From: Sebastes aleutianus
Taxonomy: Eukaryota; Chordata; Actinopteri; Perciformes; Sebastidae
Length of the DNA: 64,000 nucleotides
Assembly (NCBI GenBank): GCA_916700875.1
Contig: CAKAKS010000004.1
Coordinates: 18,835,444 to 18,899,443, forward strand
Direction: 5' to 3'
Shown: positions 46,501 to 58,560 of the stretch, piece after piece
How the letters are laid out: the number at the start of each line of letters is the position of its first letter
How positions within the stretch are numbered: the first letter of the stretch is position 1
Position numbers and translations under genes: made by a program
Notes under the pieces: model-generated
The model's database searches: none
Told to the model about the DNA's origin: nothing
What the model saw: only the letters and a program-made list of their open reading frames with translations

Positions 46501-48025
46501 AATATACATACTGTTTATATATATATATATAGTACATCATCCCTGGTTAATCTCTCCAGACGCTTTTGTCTTGACTATTTACCGCAGCACTCTCAGCTGT
46601 GACTGTTTCTAACTTTAGCTACTGTATGTTATTGTTACTTGCTTCACATGCAACATATGCCAGTTACTGTCTCTTTGTCACTCTCTCTCTCGGTCTCACT
46701 CTCGTCTGTGGAAGTACACAAACGTCCCCTCTGCTCATAAACAGCTACTAAAAGATAAATTCTCGATGTCAGTATGACTCATAAACATGAATTTACAAAA
46801 GTTATCCTGTTTAAATTACGTTTGTCAGAGGCCATTTGGCGGGCAGATTTAACTTGGTTACCACAGATCACAGGTCAGCAACCTTTACTATCAAAAGAGC
46901 CATTTTAGGTAAAAAAAATAAATAAAGAATCTGTCTGGAGCCGCAAAACATTTGAGCATTGTGATGAAGGTAACACGGTTTATATTCTAAGTATATAGTA
47001 TACAAGTCTAATGCAGTGAGGGCCAAAGTGTAAATGTACTACGGAGTGTTAGGGCCACATTGAGGGAAAAAACATATGAGATTTACAGAATTAAGTCTTA
47101 ATATTACGAGAAAAAAGTCGTAACATTACGAGAATAAAGTCATAACTTAACGAGAAAAAAAGAAAATAACTCCGTCGTACGGTCATACCATAGACCTACA
47201 ACAATGATAAATAAAAATGAAAATGTAAACAAAAAACAGTTATTCATTTCCATTTTTAAAAATCCACAGGGAGCCGCTGGAGAGGAGCTGAAGAGCACCA
47301 TGTGGCTCCGCGGCCGCAGGTTGCAGACCCCTGCCACAGATGTTCTGGGAATTGACTGCAACACAAATACCTAGTAAGTTTCCATGGCAAACATATCATG
47401 TCAGTGAACACTTCTGAGACCTTTGTTGTTGGACACTCATCCTTTTTGGCCCTCACCCACCACTGTTCCACATGACACAGCAGTCAGCACGGCAGCATAC
47501 CTAAAATGTTATGGCAGCAATCTGAAGTGTAAACCCATAAACACTGAGGACAACAATACAATACAGTAAGCAAGGTCATACCAGTAAATGCTGTCTAATG
47601 AATATGGGGGATATATTCTACAAGTGTAATATAATATGTCACAAGCCACTAAATCATTTGTCAGCATGACTGCTTTGAACTGCTGTTATTAATTAAGAGG
47701 CGAGACAGTTAACTAATCATCACCTTGTTACAATCAGTTGCTGGAGTGTCCAGTGGACTACTAAGCATTTAGTGCTCTAATTCAAGTGCATTTAAATTAT
47801 ATTTTTACTTAAAGGAACAGTTCAACATTTTGGGAATAACTTTCTTGTTGGAAGTTAGATGAGAAGATTTATACCACTCTTGTGTTTTAGAGTGGAATCA
47901 ATTTTCTCATCTAACTCTTGGCAAGAAAGGCCAATGTGTTTCAGTTATCTGGGACAATATCTTCTTCTATTATACGGATGATAGTACTTTTCCTCCATTA
48001 TTCTTTTTGGCATAATTGAGCATTA
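46501..48025. other. Intergenic between divergent myom1 and myl12
   Basis: Contains a TA run (46520-46532), a TACGAGAAAAAAGTCGTAA tandem stretch (47095-47165) of the same type as in myl12 intron 1, and a hAT-like fragment with GTGGCTCCGCGGCCGCAGGT (about 47270-47340). No gene is seen. Confidence 0.55.
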
Positions 48026-48760
48026 AAGGTTCTGTTTGTAACTTCTTACACGTATAAATTAATCCAGGTCGGTGTCCCATGCGCACTCGCGTGTGGCTAC
48101 GCTGTTCAGACAAGACTCCAACACAAACTACACGGAAGCACCAAAACCGCAAAGTTATATCTAGTGAAGCCCGTCTTGCAAAACAGTGTTGGCCGCGGTC
48201 AGAGGAGGGGGGGGAGACCGTAGCTTTGGTCTCCAGGGCCGGAGTCTCTGCTGTACTCTGCTCCTCTGCTCCTCTGGTCCGCTCCTCTGTCTGCCTGCTT
48301 GCCTTCAGTCACACACTGCGCTCGTTTTCGCTATTTCGCTCCACCTCACATGCATGCGCGCTCATTACACACTGCAGAAGAGTTAGTAGCTCTGAGAATA
48401 TCTAGTGAATGTACTGTGGACGTTTGTGCAGAAATAACTGCTGCAGCTCCTCCAGACCAACAGAGGTTTTCCGTGTCTTGTGAAGTGACGGGGCTCCACA
48501 GTGAGAAACGTTATCGTCTCCGACCTCCGGTGTCTCCCCTGTTCCCTCCGGCCGCGGTCGGGAGGCTGAAGCAGGAAAAGCCAACACTAGGATCATCATT
48601 GAATCATGGAGAGACCTTCGTCTGGTCAGCTAACATTACTGCCAAGCAGGTGAAATATAGAGTGATATTGTGGTTTTAGCTGACGTGTGTCGCCTCACTG
48701 TTTTGAGTGATGCTCGTTCATGTCTATGTAGAGCGTGTAAATATACCCTTCCAAAGCAAG
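48026..48760. mobile_element. TTAA-type repeat, copy 1 (end-truncated)
   Basis: It starts TTAAAGGTTCTGTTTGTAAC and continues with CAGGTCGGTGTCCCATGCGC, GGCCGCGGTC and CTGAAGCAGGAAAAGCCAAC. It is highly similar to 49381-50065 but loses its right end near 48740. Confidence 0.8.
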
Positions 48761-49380
48761 TGAAAGTGACACTGATCATGTTACAGTGTACTGTGTAACA
48801 ATAATATTCCCATGACAATTAATTAGATGTATTTATATCATAAAGTCTGTGTATTAGTTCCTCGTCAGACACCTAAAGGTACAGTACCCTCCAGGATTAG
48901 TGATTATGACTGAACGTCAAAGAATAGCAAACAGTCTCTCTTTAGATTTTACTCTAATCTGACCATAAACCCTGATTAAACAACTGTCACTCACAGCTCT
49001 TATGGAAGAATCTTTTCCTTGAAACTCTGCAGTTTCATAGAGAAACTCAAGTGAATATCTTCCCAGGAACCTAATAACTTCATCCCATTGTACCCTATGG
49101 TATTTAAAGAGTATCGTATGTCACATGAATCTGTTTTAGTGCTTGACCATAGTCAGAAGAGACATTTATCACCTTATAACTAGAATAGTTTAGTTATAGT
49201 TATAATTAGTAGTATTATTATCAGCCATATTTCTATTATTACTACCGCAATTACTGCTATTACTATTATCATTCTATTATATTCACTGCTATTGTTATTA
49301 GTAGTAGTCATATTTATATTATTATTTATGCTATTATTACTGTTATTACTATTATCCTTCTATTATATCCACTGCTACTA

Positions 49381-50065
49381 TTAAAGGGACTGTTTGTAAC
49401 TTCTTAAACGTATAAATCAATCCAGGTCGGTGTCCCATGAGCGCTCGCGTGTAGCTACGCTGTTCAGACAAGCCTCCAACACAAATTACACGGAAGCACC
49501 AAATTCCGCAAAGTTCTATCTAGTGAAGCCCGTCTTGCAAAACAGCGTTGGCCGCGGTCGGAGGACGCGTGGGAGACCGTAGCTTTTGTCTCCAGGGCCG
49601 GAGTCTCTCCTGTATTCTGCTCCGCTCCGCTGCCTGCTTGCCTTCACTCACACGCTGCACTCGCTTCCCGACCGGATGCCGGTGTCTCCCCTGTGTCCTC
49701 CGGCCGCGGTCGGGGGGCTGAAGCAGGAAAAGCCAACACTAGGATCAGTAGTGATTCATGGAGAGACCTTCATCTGGTCAGCTATAACATTACTGCCAAG
49801 CAGGTGAAATATAGAGTGATATTGTGGTTTTAGCTGACGTGTGTCGCCTCACTGTTTTGAGCGATGCTCATTCATGTCTATGTAGAGCGAGCACAAGCTC
49901 GTGCCCGATGCTGACTTTCGTTGACTTAACGGCCACAGGTGTCGCTGTTAACAAGCATTTGTTTCAGTTTGCTGCTGTTGCTGCTTTGACACCTGAATTT
50001 CCCTCCGGGGATTAATAAAGGTTCATCTTATCTTATTTCTGATTCTTACAAACAGTCCCGTTAAA
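49381..50065. mobile_element. TTAA-type repeat, copy 2 (both ends present)
   Basis: The left end is TTAA then AGGGACTGTTTGTAAC; the right end is TTACAAACAGTCCCG then TTAA. The ends are inverted repeats of about 15 bp bounded by TTAA. The internal part is G/C-rich and matches 48026-48760. No transposase frame is seen. Confidence 0.8.
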
Positions 50066-50096
50066 AGGTGAATGCTTGCTCATGGTGGGTTTTCGT

Positions 50097-50202
50097 GTTG
50101 GGTCTCTAAAGTATAGAGTATGGTCTAGACCTGCTCTATATGAAAAGCGTCTCTAGGTAACTTCTGTTATGATTTCACACCATATAAAAATGAAATGAAT
50201 TG
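50097..50202 (+). mobile_element. SINE-like tail, TTGGGTCTCTAAA family, copy 1
   Basis: TTGGGTCTCTAAAGTATAGA, then GACCTGCTCTATATGAAAAG, AACTTCTGTTATGATTT and an ATTGAATTG tail. Sister copy at 59873-59985. Confidence 0.7.
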
Positions 50203-51012
50203 AATTGTATAATCTAATGCAATCCAATACAATCACCCTGCAACTGTAAAACCTATAATGTTCAGTTTTGTTGACACTTCATTCATTCTGAGGCTATACA
50301 GCAGCTGGGGATGACGTTGTATTAAACGGTATTATATTAAAAAAGGTGTTTCTAATATTTTGTCCATTCCCTGCTTGTTGTCCAAGTGAATATGTTTGTA
50401 ATGACATTCATGTTAGCACCATGTCACTGGGTTCAGCTGTCCAGGAAATTCCAACTGTACATCTCATGGGATCTATTAGTGGTATTTTTATGCTCTGTTT
50501 AGTATGGCTCCCACACAGTGGAGCCACATGGATCTTTAAGATAACAGTTCTAGACATGAACAACTTAAATGAGCTCTCACACCGGATTAGGTAACGTGCT
50601 GAGACAAACTATTAATGGCCTCAAGAAACTGTCTATAATATCACTGAGAAAAGGTAAGATTTTATGTGAAGCTAGCACACTCTAGTGGGTTAAGGTGACA
50701 CTAAACCTACAATGCCTGCTCAAACTTAGTTATTTAGTGTAAATTTGACTCAGCAGGACTTTCATGAATAAATAGAGATAGAGATCAACTGGAAAAGTTT
50801 GAAATCAAATTAATAAGACCCATAAATGAAATATTTAATGTCTAGATGTTACAGATTGATAGACATCCACAAGTAATCCAAACCCAGTGATAAAAATATA
50901 TTTTTCTGTGCTGTCTGAGGCACTTTGATTTAAATTATAGCTTCCCTGTGTGTCCTTTACTAATACAACATGATAATAAACACTGTGTTTAGTTTGTGTC
51001 TCCTCATTTCAG

Positions 51013-51118
51013 GGACACGGCCTGCAAATTATCTACGACTAGAAGTCCTACATACATTGCATCAGTTGCACTTTTTTTTTTAAATGTAACAATGCCTACA
51101 TGTATTGACCTTGTCAAA

Positions 51119-51217
<99 letters not shown>

Positions 51218-51385
51218 ACAAACAAACAAATAAATAAATAAATATGAAAGACCAGACAACCATCAGTGAGATCTGTAGTTTATTTATTACATGTAGGTAT
51301 TGTTACACTTAATTAAAGTGCAACCGATGCAATGTATATAGGACTTCTAGCCATAGCTAATTTGCAGACCTTGTCCCTGGTTTGG
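51013..51385. repeat. Two LINE/SINE tails arranged tail-to-tail around an (AAAT)n array
   Basis: The left copy (plus) reads CGGCCTGCAAATTATCTACG then AGAAGTCCTACATACATTGC. The right copy is its reverse complement, with GCAATGTATATAGGACTTCT and CTAATTTGCAGACCTTGTCC. Between them lies about 115 bp of AAAT units (51117-51232). The whole forms a large foldback. Confidence 0.8.
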
Positions 51386-52119
51386 CTTTTAAGATTTTCT
51401 TTTTGAAAAATACATAGTACAACATCATACATAAAATCACATATTACAACATTGTAAGTTATTTAAATGTATTTTCTTAATCATTCAACTGCCATTGTAA
51501 CTATCATTAACGATGATTTTTTTAGGACTATACAGCTCTAGACTGGTGGTTTGCATGGTTACAACATACAGCATAACTATGAGTGACTCATGGCACATGT
51601 TCAACCATTTTATTATCAACTTTGAAAGTGATATGACAACTGGACAAAGAAAAGACAGCGTGGCGTGTTTCAACCTGTGAGTCAACAGTTGAGCATCCTG
51701 CAGCACTAAGCCTCCCTATAGGCCTGCAGCCATGACCGGTGGTACCAACTGTTGTCTGACCCACGCTGGCAGCCATATATCTATTGTTATCCATTCTATC
51801 AACATTTTTCCCTTTATTGTTTTGGTCTATGTATGTGAACTTAATTTTATTTTTTATTTTCTTTCACTTTACTTAATCAGGTTAATATCTCATTGAGGTT
51901 AAAATGTGTTTTTACAAGAGAAAACTAGTCGGAAAAGCAGCATGCAAATATTTTTACAGCAATACAAACAACATAAACAGGCAACTACCACAATGCTACA
52001 AAAGAGCATAAATAGCACCCAGCTGTGATACATATAATTATGAAAATATTTGAGTCAGATCAACACTATCAACTCAATGGGGAATATTTAAGTGACAACT
52101 ATTATTCAAGTTTTCAAGA

Positions 52120-52546
52120 TTCAAGATTAAAGATGTTTATTGTCACGCCAGTTATACAAGTACTATAATAATAGTAATATAATAATATAATAATATATAT
52201 TATATAATATTATATTATATATTATGTATATTATATTATTATTATATTAATATATATATTATAATATATATTAATATAATATATTAATATATATATTAAT
52301 ATATATATTATATTAATATATATATTAATATAATATAATGTCATATATTATATATAATATATATTATATTAATAGAAATTAATATAATAATAATAATATA
52401 ATATACATAATATATATTAATATAATATATAATATATTATTTAATATATCATTATATATTATGTATATTATATTAATATATATTACTATATTTATATATA
52501 TATATTATACATATATTAATATAATATACATAATATATATAATATA

Positions 52547-52580
<34 letters not shown>

Positions 52581-52640
52581 TACATGATATATATAATATA
52601 TAATTATATGCATCTGATTGCATCTGATTGACACAATTTA
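52120..52640. repeat. AT-only tract with stacked TATTAATATA palindromes
   Basis: Roughly 430 bp is almost entirely A and T (52160-52600), with many short palindromes and an AAT run (52555-52579). It is preceded by a TTCAAGATTCAAGATTAAAG SINE-like head ending GTTTATTGTCACG. It lies about 200 bp upstream of the myl12 CArG box. Confidence 0.9.
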
Positions 52641-52805
52641 TCCAAAAACCAAAAAAAATAAAATAATAACAATAATAATCCTGACATGTTTGCTTTATTG
52701 ATAATAACTCCCATTTTATTAATTAATTAATTAATTTATTTATTTATCCATTTAAGATCTCTTTCTTTGCCTAATTGCACAAAGGACGACGATGTGTCTT
52801 TCTTC

Positions 52806-52815
52806 CCTTAAAAGG
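52806..52815 (+). promoter_or_regulatory. Perfect CArG box (SRF site) upstream of myl12
   Basis: CCTTAAAAGG fits CC(A/T)6GG exactly and lies about 260 bp before the presumed first exon. SRF with myocardin-family cofactors drives many contractile and cytoskeletal genes through such boxes. Function here is inferred. Confidence 0.5.
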
Positions 52816-53074
52816 GCATATCTAGGAATGTCAACGCAGGCAAAGGGAGTGTTTGTGGAAGTTACATTTACTCCACCCGGGGGTGTAAAGGCACATTATT
52901 AAATATTCTATCTCTAATAATCAAACATTAGGATCTATTTTCAAATTAAAATTCAGTAATATATACTTAAATAAAATATTCAGACCGAAAAAACGTATAA
53001 ATTGTTTTTAAATTGAGTAATTATAATGTTATACTTGATACGCCACCCCTATTTTCCTCAGTTGGTTTGTTCTG

Positions 53075-53160
53075 CATGGAAGGCAACATCAGGAAGTGAA
53101 GGGCGGTGGTTGAGAGAAGAGCAGCATCGAGCTAACACACAACTATCTGCTTGTTGTCAG
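53075..53160 (+). other. myl12: myl12 noncoding exon 1
   Basis: A G/C-richer stretch ends in CTTGTTGTCAG followed by the donor GTAAAACTG at 53161. The matching acceptor is TTTCCACAG at 55529-55537, leaving a 16-nt leader before the ATG. The 3' edge (53160) is clear and the 5' edge is estimated. MYL9/MYL12 genes normally have a noncoding first exon. Confidence 0.6.
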
Positions 53161-53660
53161 GTAAAACTGTCTGTTTTGACTTTATATTACTATATAACAC
53201 AGTTAACTACATTATGAATGCTTTGTTATCAGGATAAGACACAGCTGGTGGTAATGTTAAAGTCATAGTAAAGTAAACGTGTCATTTCTGCGTGTTTGAT
53301 TGCATTGAAAACACTGTTAGCTTCGCTGCTAATAGCTAAATATGTCGCTGATTAATGAGTGGTGTAGACTTGTAAAGCAAGGTGTGAGCTTAATAACATT
53401 AAACATGTACCGTTACCTGTATGTGGGTAACTTCCCTGGTGTTAGGTGTTTGTAGTGAGCTAACAGCTGTGTGCATACTTGTTTAATGGAGCTCAAGCTA
53501 GGCCGCAGACTGAGTACGTACTTAATAAAGCGAGAAAAAAGTCGTAATATTATTAAAATAAAGTCAGAAGTTTACGAGAAAAAGTCGTGATATAATGAGA
53601 AAAAAAGTTGTAATATTATGAAAAAAAAGTTGTTATATTATTAGAAAAAAAGTCGTAATA

Positions 53661-53702
53661 TTATGAGAATAAAGTCATAATATTATGACTTTATTCTCAT
53701 AA
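53661..53702. repeat. 42-bp perfect palindrome
   Basis: Direct reading shows a perfect inverted repeat with no spacer, centred on ATAATATTAT. It lies inside the GAGAATAAAGTCATAA tandem repeat, where one unit pair is head-to-head. Confidence 0.9.
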
Positions 53703-54404
53703 AATTACGAGAATAAAGTCATAATATTATGAGAATAAAGTCCTAGGTTTAAGAGAAAAAAGTTGTATTGTGAGAATAAAGTCATAATATTATAAAGAAG
53801 TAATTTTATTCGTTATTTTCTTTTTTCCTCGTAAAGTTATGACTTTATTCTAGTAATAATGCACCAGGAGGAGTTGTGTTAAAGTCCTAAAACAAATCAA
53901 CATGACTGGTTTTGTTTGAAGTGAACTATTGTACAGCACAATAATAATAATAAATTGGACTTATATAGCGCCTTTCAGAAACCCAAGTACGCTTTACAAA
54001 ATCATACTAATAAATAACACAGAGGAGAAACTATAGATAAGTAATTAAAAGAGTGATGTGTAGGAAGAGTCAGCTGAGATCATAACAAACAAACAAACAT
54101 ACAAACAAACAAAAGTAAATGTCACTAAAATGCAAGAAAACAATTGGGAACACGTCTGTCAATATTTTGATGGCAATTTAAACCTGATAATTAGTGTTTT
54201 GAAGCTATAAATACATGTATATATATATTTTTTTTACTTGGAACAAGTCATTTTTCAAGCTAAAAGGACAGATATTTCATGTTGTCCGCATCTCCTGTTA
54301 GAATTTGCTGCTTTTATTTTCATTGTAAATTGCATGTTTTTTTTTGCTGTATTAACAAAGGAAGCAGCTTATGATGGACAGTTTATACATTGAATGATTA
54401 AGCA

Positions 54405-54850
54405 TTAAAGTAATCGACACATACTATACTATAACTTTCTTTATGATTTTCAACATACTAAACTGACTTTTTTTTCGGCATACTATAACTTTTTATTTTT
54501 TCAACGTACTACACTATGACTTTTTTGACAAACTAAGCTATGATTTTTATTTGACATACTATATGACTTTTTTTTCGAGATACTATAATGACTTTTTTTC
54601 GACATACTTTACTATGAATTTTTTAATTTTTTTCAACATACTATACTATGACTTTTTTCAACATATTCAATTTTTTTATTTTTTTTAGATACTATACTAT
54701 TAATTTTTTTTTTCTACATACCCTACTATGATTTTTTTTTTTTTTTCGATATACTATGACTTTTTTCTACATTCCATACTATGACTTTTTTTTTTTCGAT
54801 ATACTATGACTTTTTTCGACATACTATACTATGACTTTTTTTTCGACGTT
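54405..54850. repeat. Tandem ACTATGACTTTTTTTCGACAT repeats in myl12 intron 1
   Basis: Irregular units of about 22-35 bp of the form CATACTATACTATGACTTTTT. Related arrays lie downstream of myl12 at 57830-58560. Confidence 0.85.
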
Positions 54851-55553
54851 TCATTTCATAATTATAACATTAGATAGTTGCAACCTTAACTCAGACCATT
54901 AAAACTTGTATCATTGAATGTTGATTGAGCCTTTATAAATACCAGTCTCCTGGATAATATCTAGCTATGTCACCATATTGATTAAGTGTCTCAACACAAA
55001 GCAAAGCTCTACACAGCTCCAAGCTGGTTGAGACCATTTCCCATCAACACTCACTGGCAAAAACATTAGCATCTGTCAACATCAAAATGGGAATGTAGGA
55101 CAGTTTAAGTCTTCATTCAAGACATTACCAGATATGGGCATCTGTCCTCACATCACTAATTCTCCTGCCCTTAGTAAAGGCGGTGAGCTGATCAACCTAG
55201 AAAGATGGGGAACATTTCCATTTATAGCTCAGAGAGGACACCACGCTGGGGAATCGCTGCCAGAGAATTAAAATGCCACCGAGTAGTAGGCACGAATGAC
55301 AAAATCTTATTTTGAGTAACAGCGTAATCATGTTACCTTTGATCAGATTGTCTCCCTGTGTGTCATCTTTTGTCTGTCTTATCAGTCTTATCTATATATT
55401 GTCTTTTTTTCTCCCTCCCTACTGATGTTGTCTATTTACACTGACCTTTAATAATGCTTGTCTTCCTTAAGGAGTGAGCTGTCATAATGCCTGGCTACAG
55501 GTTGTATAATCTAACATGTATATATTTATTTCCACAGGTAAAAAACAGTCAAA

Positions 55554-56704
55554 ATGTCTAGCAAAAGAGCAAAGGGAAAGACAACGAAGAAGCGCCCTCA
55601 GCGCGCCACTTCCAATGTCTTCGCCATGTTTGACCAGTCTCAGATCCAGGAGTTCAAGGAGGCCTTCAACATGATCGACCAGAACCGTGATGGGTTTGTG
55701 GACAAAGAGGACCTTCACGACATGCTGGCCTCACTGGGTGAGTAGGAGAGTTGGATTTTACCTCAGGGTGAGCTCAACCAACATGTCTGTAAGCAGTTTT
55801 GCACTTCATATGGGTGTGTACCTACACTGTTTGCTGTTTGAAAACTAGTTCTGCAAGCAAACATATTTTAATCAGTTGCTATTGTCACTTGTACTTGACC
55901 CACTTCTGTAGTTGAAGCTCTATAGACTAAGTGCACCACACTGGTGTCTTTTTTTATAGGGAAAAATCCAACGGATGAGTACCTGGAGGCCATGATGATG
56001 GAAGCTCCTGGACCCATTAACTTCACCATGTTTCTCACCATGTTTGGGGAGAAGCTCAATGGCACAGACCCTGAGGATGTGATCAGAAATGCATTTGCTT
56101 GCTTCGATGAGGAAGGAACAGGTAAATTCTGACAGTTGTAATTTCTTTCCTTTTGATAGACAGGAAAGTATCCTATTTTGCCGTAGTAAAATACCATTTT
56201 CCTCTCAGCTGTGAAGCTCTTGCGGATACAAAGATTACTTAAATTTTAAAGAGGAAAGTGCCTTTAAAGGAGCCTTAAAATAAGATCATTTTATATTGTT
56301 TTTTTGTTCAAATACTTTCCTTAACCTTTTATTTTAAGCACTTTGAATTGCAGCTGTGTTTGAAAGGTGTTTAAATATACAATCCAGCTTTGTTAAGACA
56401 AATAGTTTCTCAAAGATGGTACTGTTATCATTGCAAGCAAAAGGAAATTCTTCAGGAGATGATTCTGATGTTGATTCAGGCTTTCTTAGGTGTCTTGGCC
56501 GTCTTATCTAATTTAACTATTTTCCCCTCAGGTTTCATCCAGGAAGATTACCTCAGAGAGTTGCTCACAACAATGGGTGACCGGTTTACAGATGAGGAGG
56601 TGGACGAGCTCTTCAGAGAGGCCCCCATCGACAAGAAAAGCAACTTCAACTACGTGGAGTTCACACGCATCCTAAAGCACGGTGCCAAGGATAAGGACGA
56701 TTAA
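55554..56704 (+). CDS. myl12: Myosin regulatory light chain 12 (smooth/non-muscle RLC), complete
   Basis: This is the regulatory light chain of smooth-muscle and non-muscle myosin II; it binds the heavy-chain neck and switches the motor on when phosphorylated by MLCK, ROCK and related kinases. Coding exons are 55554-55737, 55960-56121 and 56532-56704 (519 nt, 172 aa, the family length). The N-terminus holds the phosphorylation site KKRPQRATSNVF; Thr19 and Ser20 here are the conventional Thr18/Ser19. EF-hand 1 (residues 42-53, DQNRDGFVDKED) is the intact divalent-cation loop, and the later EF-hands are degenerate as usual. The C-terminus is ILKHGAKDKDD. The start ATG has A at -3. MYL9 is the closest alternative because the N-terminus has MYL9-like TTKKRPQ. 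IQEDYLRELL, VDELF and the neighbouring myom1 favour MYL12. Confidence 0.96.
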
Positions 56705-57033
56705 AGAGCCATACCAGCAACATTCTTTCCACCCTTCTCTTCTGTCAGCTAGATCACCGTGCTGCATGTCTCAACTCTCCAGTATAAACCACATTTTAAA
56801 CAAACCAAAGCAATAACTATCCACTCTTCTTTGTTGTGAACTTCCAGTATTGCCAAATATACACATCTCTAATGAGAAGAAAAAATTCTAATAGTTTGTA
56901 AAGTGTTTTTTTCCTGTCATGTAAAGATGTGAAGTGGCAGCACGTCGGAAGCTCAAAGGGATAAGTCTTTGCAATCCATGTGATCAGGTTTAGCTGAATT
57001 TTTACATTTTATAATATAAACTTTTTAAATAAA
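56705..57033 (+). other. myl12: myl12 3' UTR with AATAAA
   Basis: An untranslated tail of about 330 nt follows the TAA at 56702-56704. A canonical AATAAA lies at 57028-57033, so cleavage is expected shortly after 57045. Confidence 0.8.
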
Positions 57034-57829
57034 GCTGTCTATCAACTTGTATTTGGCTGACTGTTTCCCTTCCATAAATGACAACTGAAATAAGTGCATT
57101 ATTCTGTCTTTATTTTTCTTGCGGCATAACTAAAATGCTTATGCGCCAATTTTCCTTCCTCCGGTGCTTGTCATGTCCATACAAGTCAACTCTCCCTCCT
57201 CACTGAATTCATTCAATGTGTGCCGGCAAGCAGAAGCTGAATTCTTTCTGTAAAAGTGCAAATGAACACAACCCATACTAAAAACTAAGGTGTACTCTTG
57301 TGGCACAATTCAATTTAACTCCATAAAGACAAACTGCCCTAATACCATGATCACCTGTATATAATGGTGTCTCATTTCTGTCAAAGGGAGTGGATTTATA
57401 TGATTAAAAACCTTATTTAATAGACGAGAGGACTCTGAGCTATCCAGACAACCATGATACGGTTAGTCCCACCATTTGATTGTTTCAGATTACGGTTGAT
57501 TTTGCAGCAGAAGCTACATGGGGTCACAATTTAAACTGCTAATGCTGGAAATGCTATCCGTTATTGAAAAGGATGTCTCAACTTTTGAAGGTACTTCCAA
57601 GTCCGGAGGAGGTTTTAAAGTCAAGATGAGATTACACCCCCACCTATTTAACAATATATGAAAAATTTGGAATGTACCAATACTACTTTTTTTTTGTACA
57701 AGACCTTACATTTGGGTACTTGCCAATACAGAGTACAAATATGAGTACTTAATAATACCATTTCAATTCCAGCAATGGCTTTGAAAACATTCATATATTC
57801 CTAACTTTCTGACTGTAACAAATTAAATA

Positions 57830-58560
57830 TACTGTGATTTTTTTCAACATACTATACTGTGACTTTTTTGCCACTTTTTTTTACATACTATACTGTGACT
57901 TTCTTTATTCGACATACTATAATATGTCTTTTTTCTAGTATGTCGAAAACAGTGATAAAAAAATACCATAGTATGCCGAAAAAAGTCATAGTATATATAG
58001 TATGTAGAAAAACGTGGTAAAAAAAGTAATTGTATAGTATGTCAAAAAAGTGGTAAAAAAAGTCAGAAAAAAAAAAGTGATAAAAACTTCGTAGTATAGA
58101 ATGTCGAAAAAAGTGATAAAAAAAAGTAATAAGTCAAAAGTATGTTAAAAAAATTCCTAGTATAGTATGTCGAAAAAAGTCATAGTATAGTATTTCGAAA
58201 AATGCTATGCTAAAAGTTCTAGTTTGTTGAATAATGTCAGGGGGAAAAAATCATAGGATAGTGTGTCATAAAAGGTCATAGTATATTATGTAAAAAAAAA
58301 CAACTATGAAAAAAGCTGTAATTTAGTATGTCAAAATGTTTTCAAAAAGTCATTGTATGTCAGAAATTCATATAAAATTTATATAAAATTAACAGTATTT
58401 TTATGGCATAATATACTTTGACTTATTTTATGACTTTCTTATGGCATACCATACTATGATTTTTAATAATGAGTTTTTAATGGCATACAATGCTGTGAAA
58501 TTTCTTGGACATTTTTGTGACATACTATACTATGACTTTGTATGACTTTTTTATGAAATT
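57830..58560. repeat. Tandem ACTATGACTTTTTT repeats, both orientations, between myl12 and fastkd3
   Basis: The first part reads CATACTATACTGTGACTTTT. From about 57937 the units invert to AGTATGTCGAAAAAAGTCAT, then revert near 58425. This is the same unit as at 54405-54850. Confidence 0.85.

Larger units (their letters stand above)
53161..55537 (+). other. myl12 intron 1, filled with simple repeats
   Basis: The intron contains a tandem AT-rich repeat of GAGAATAAAGTCATAATATT-type units (53521-53845), a SINE-like fragment with a GCGCCTTTCAGAAACC core (53940-54020), and a tandem tract of ACTATGACTTTTTTTCGACAT units (about 54405-54850). No coding exon is visible. Confidence 0.7.
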
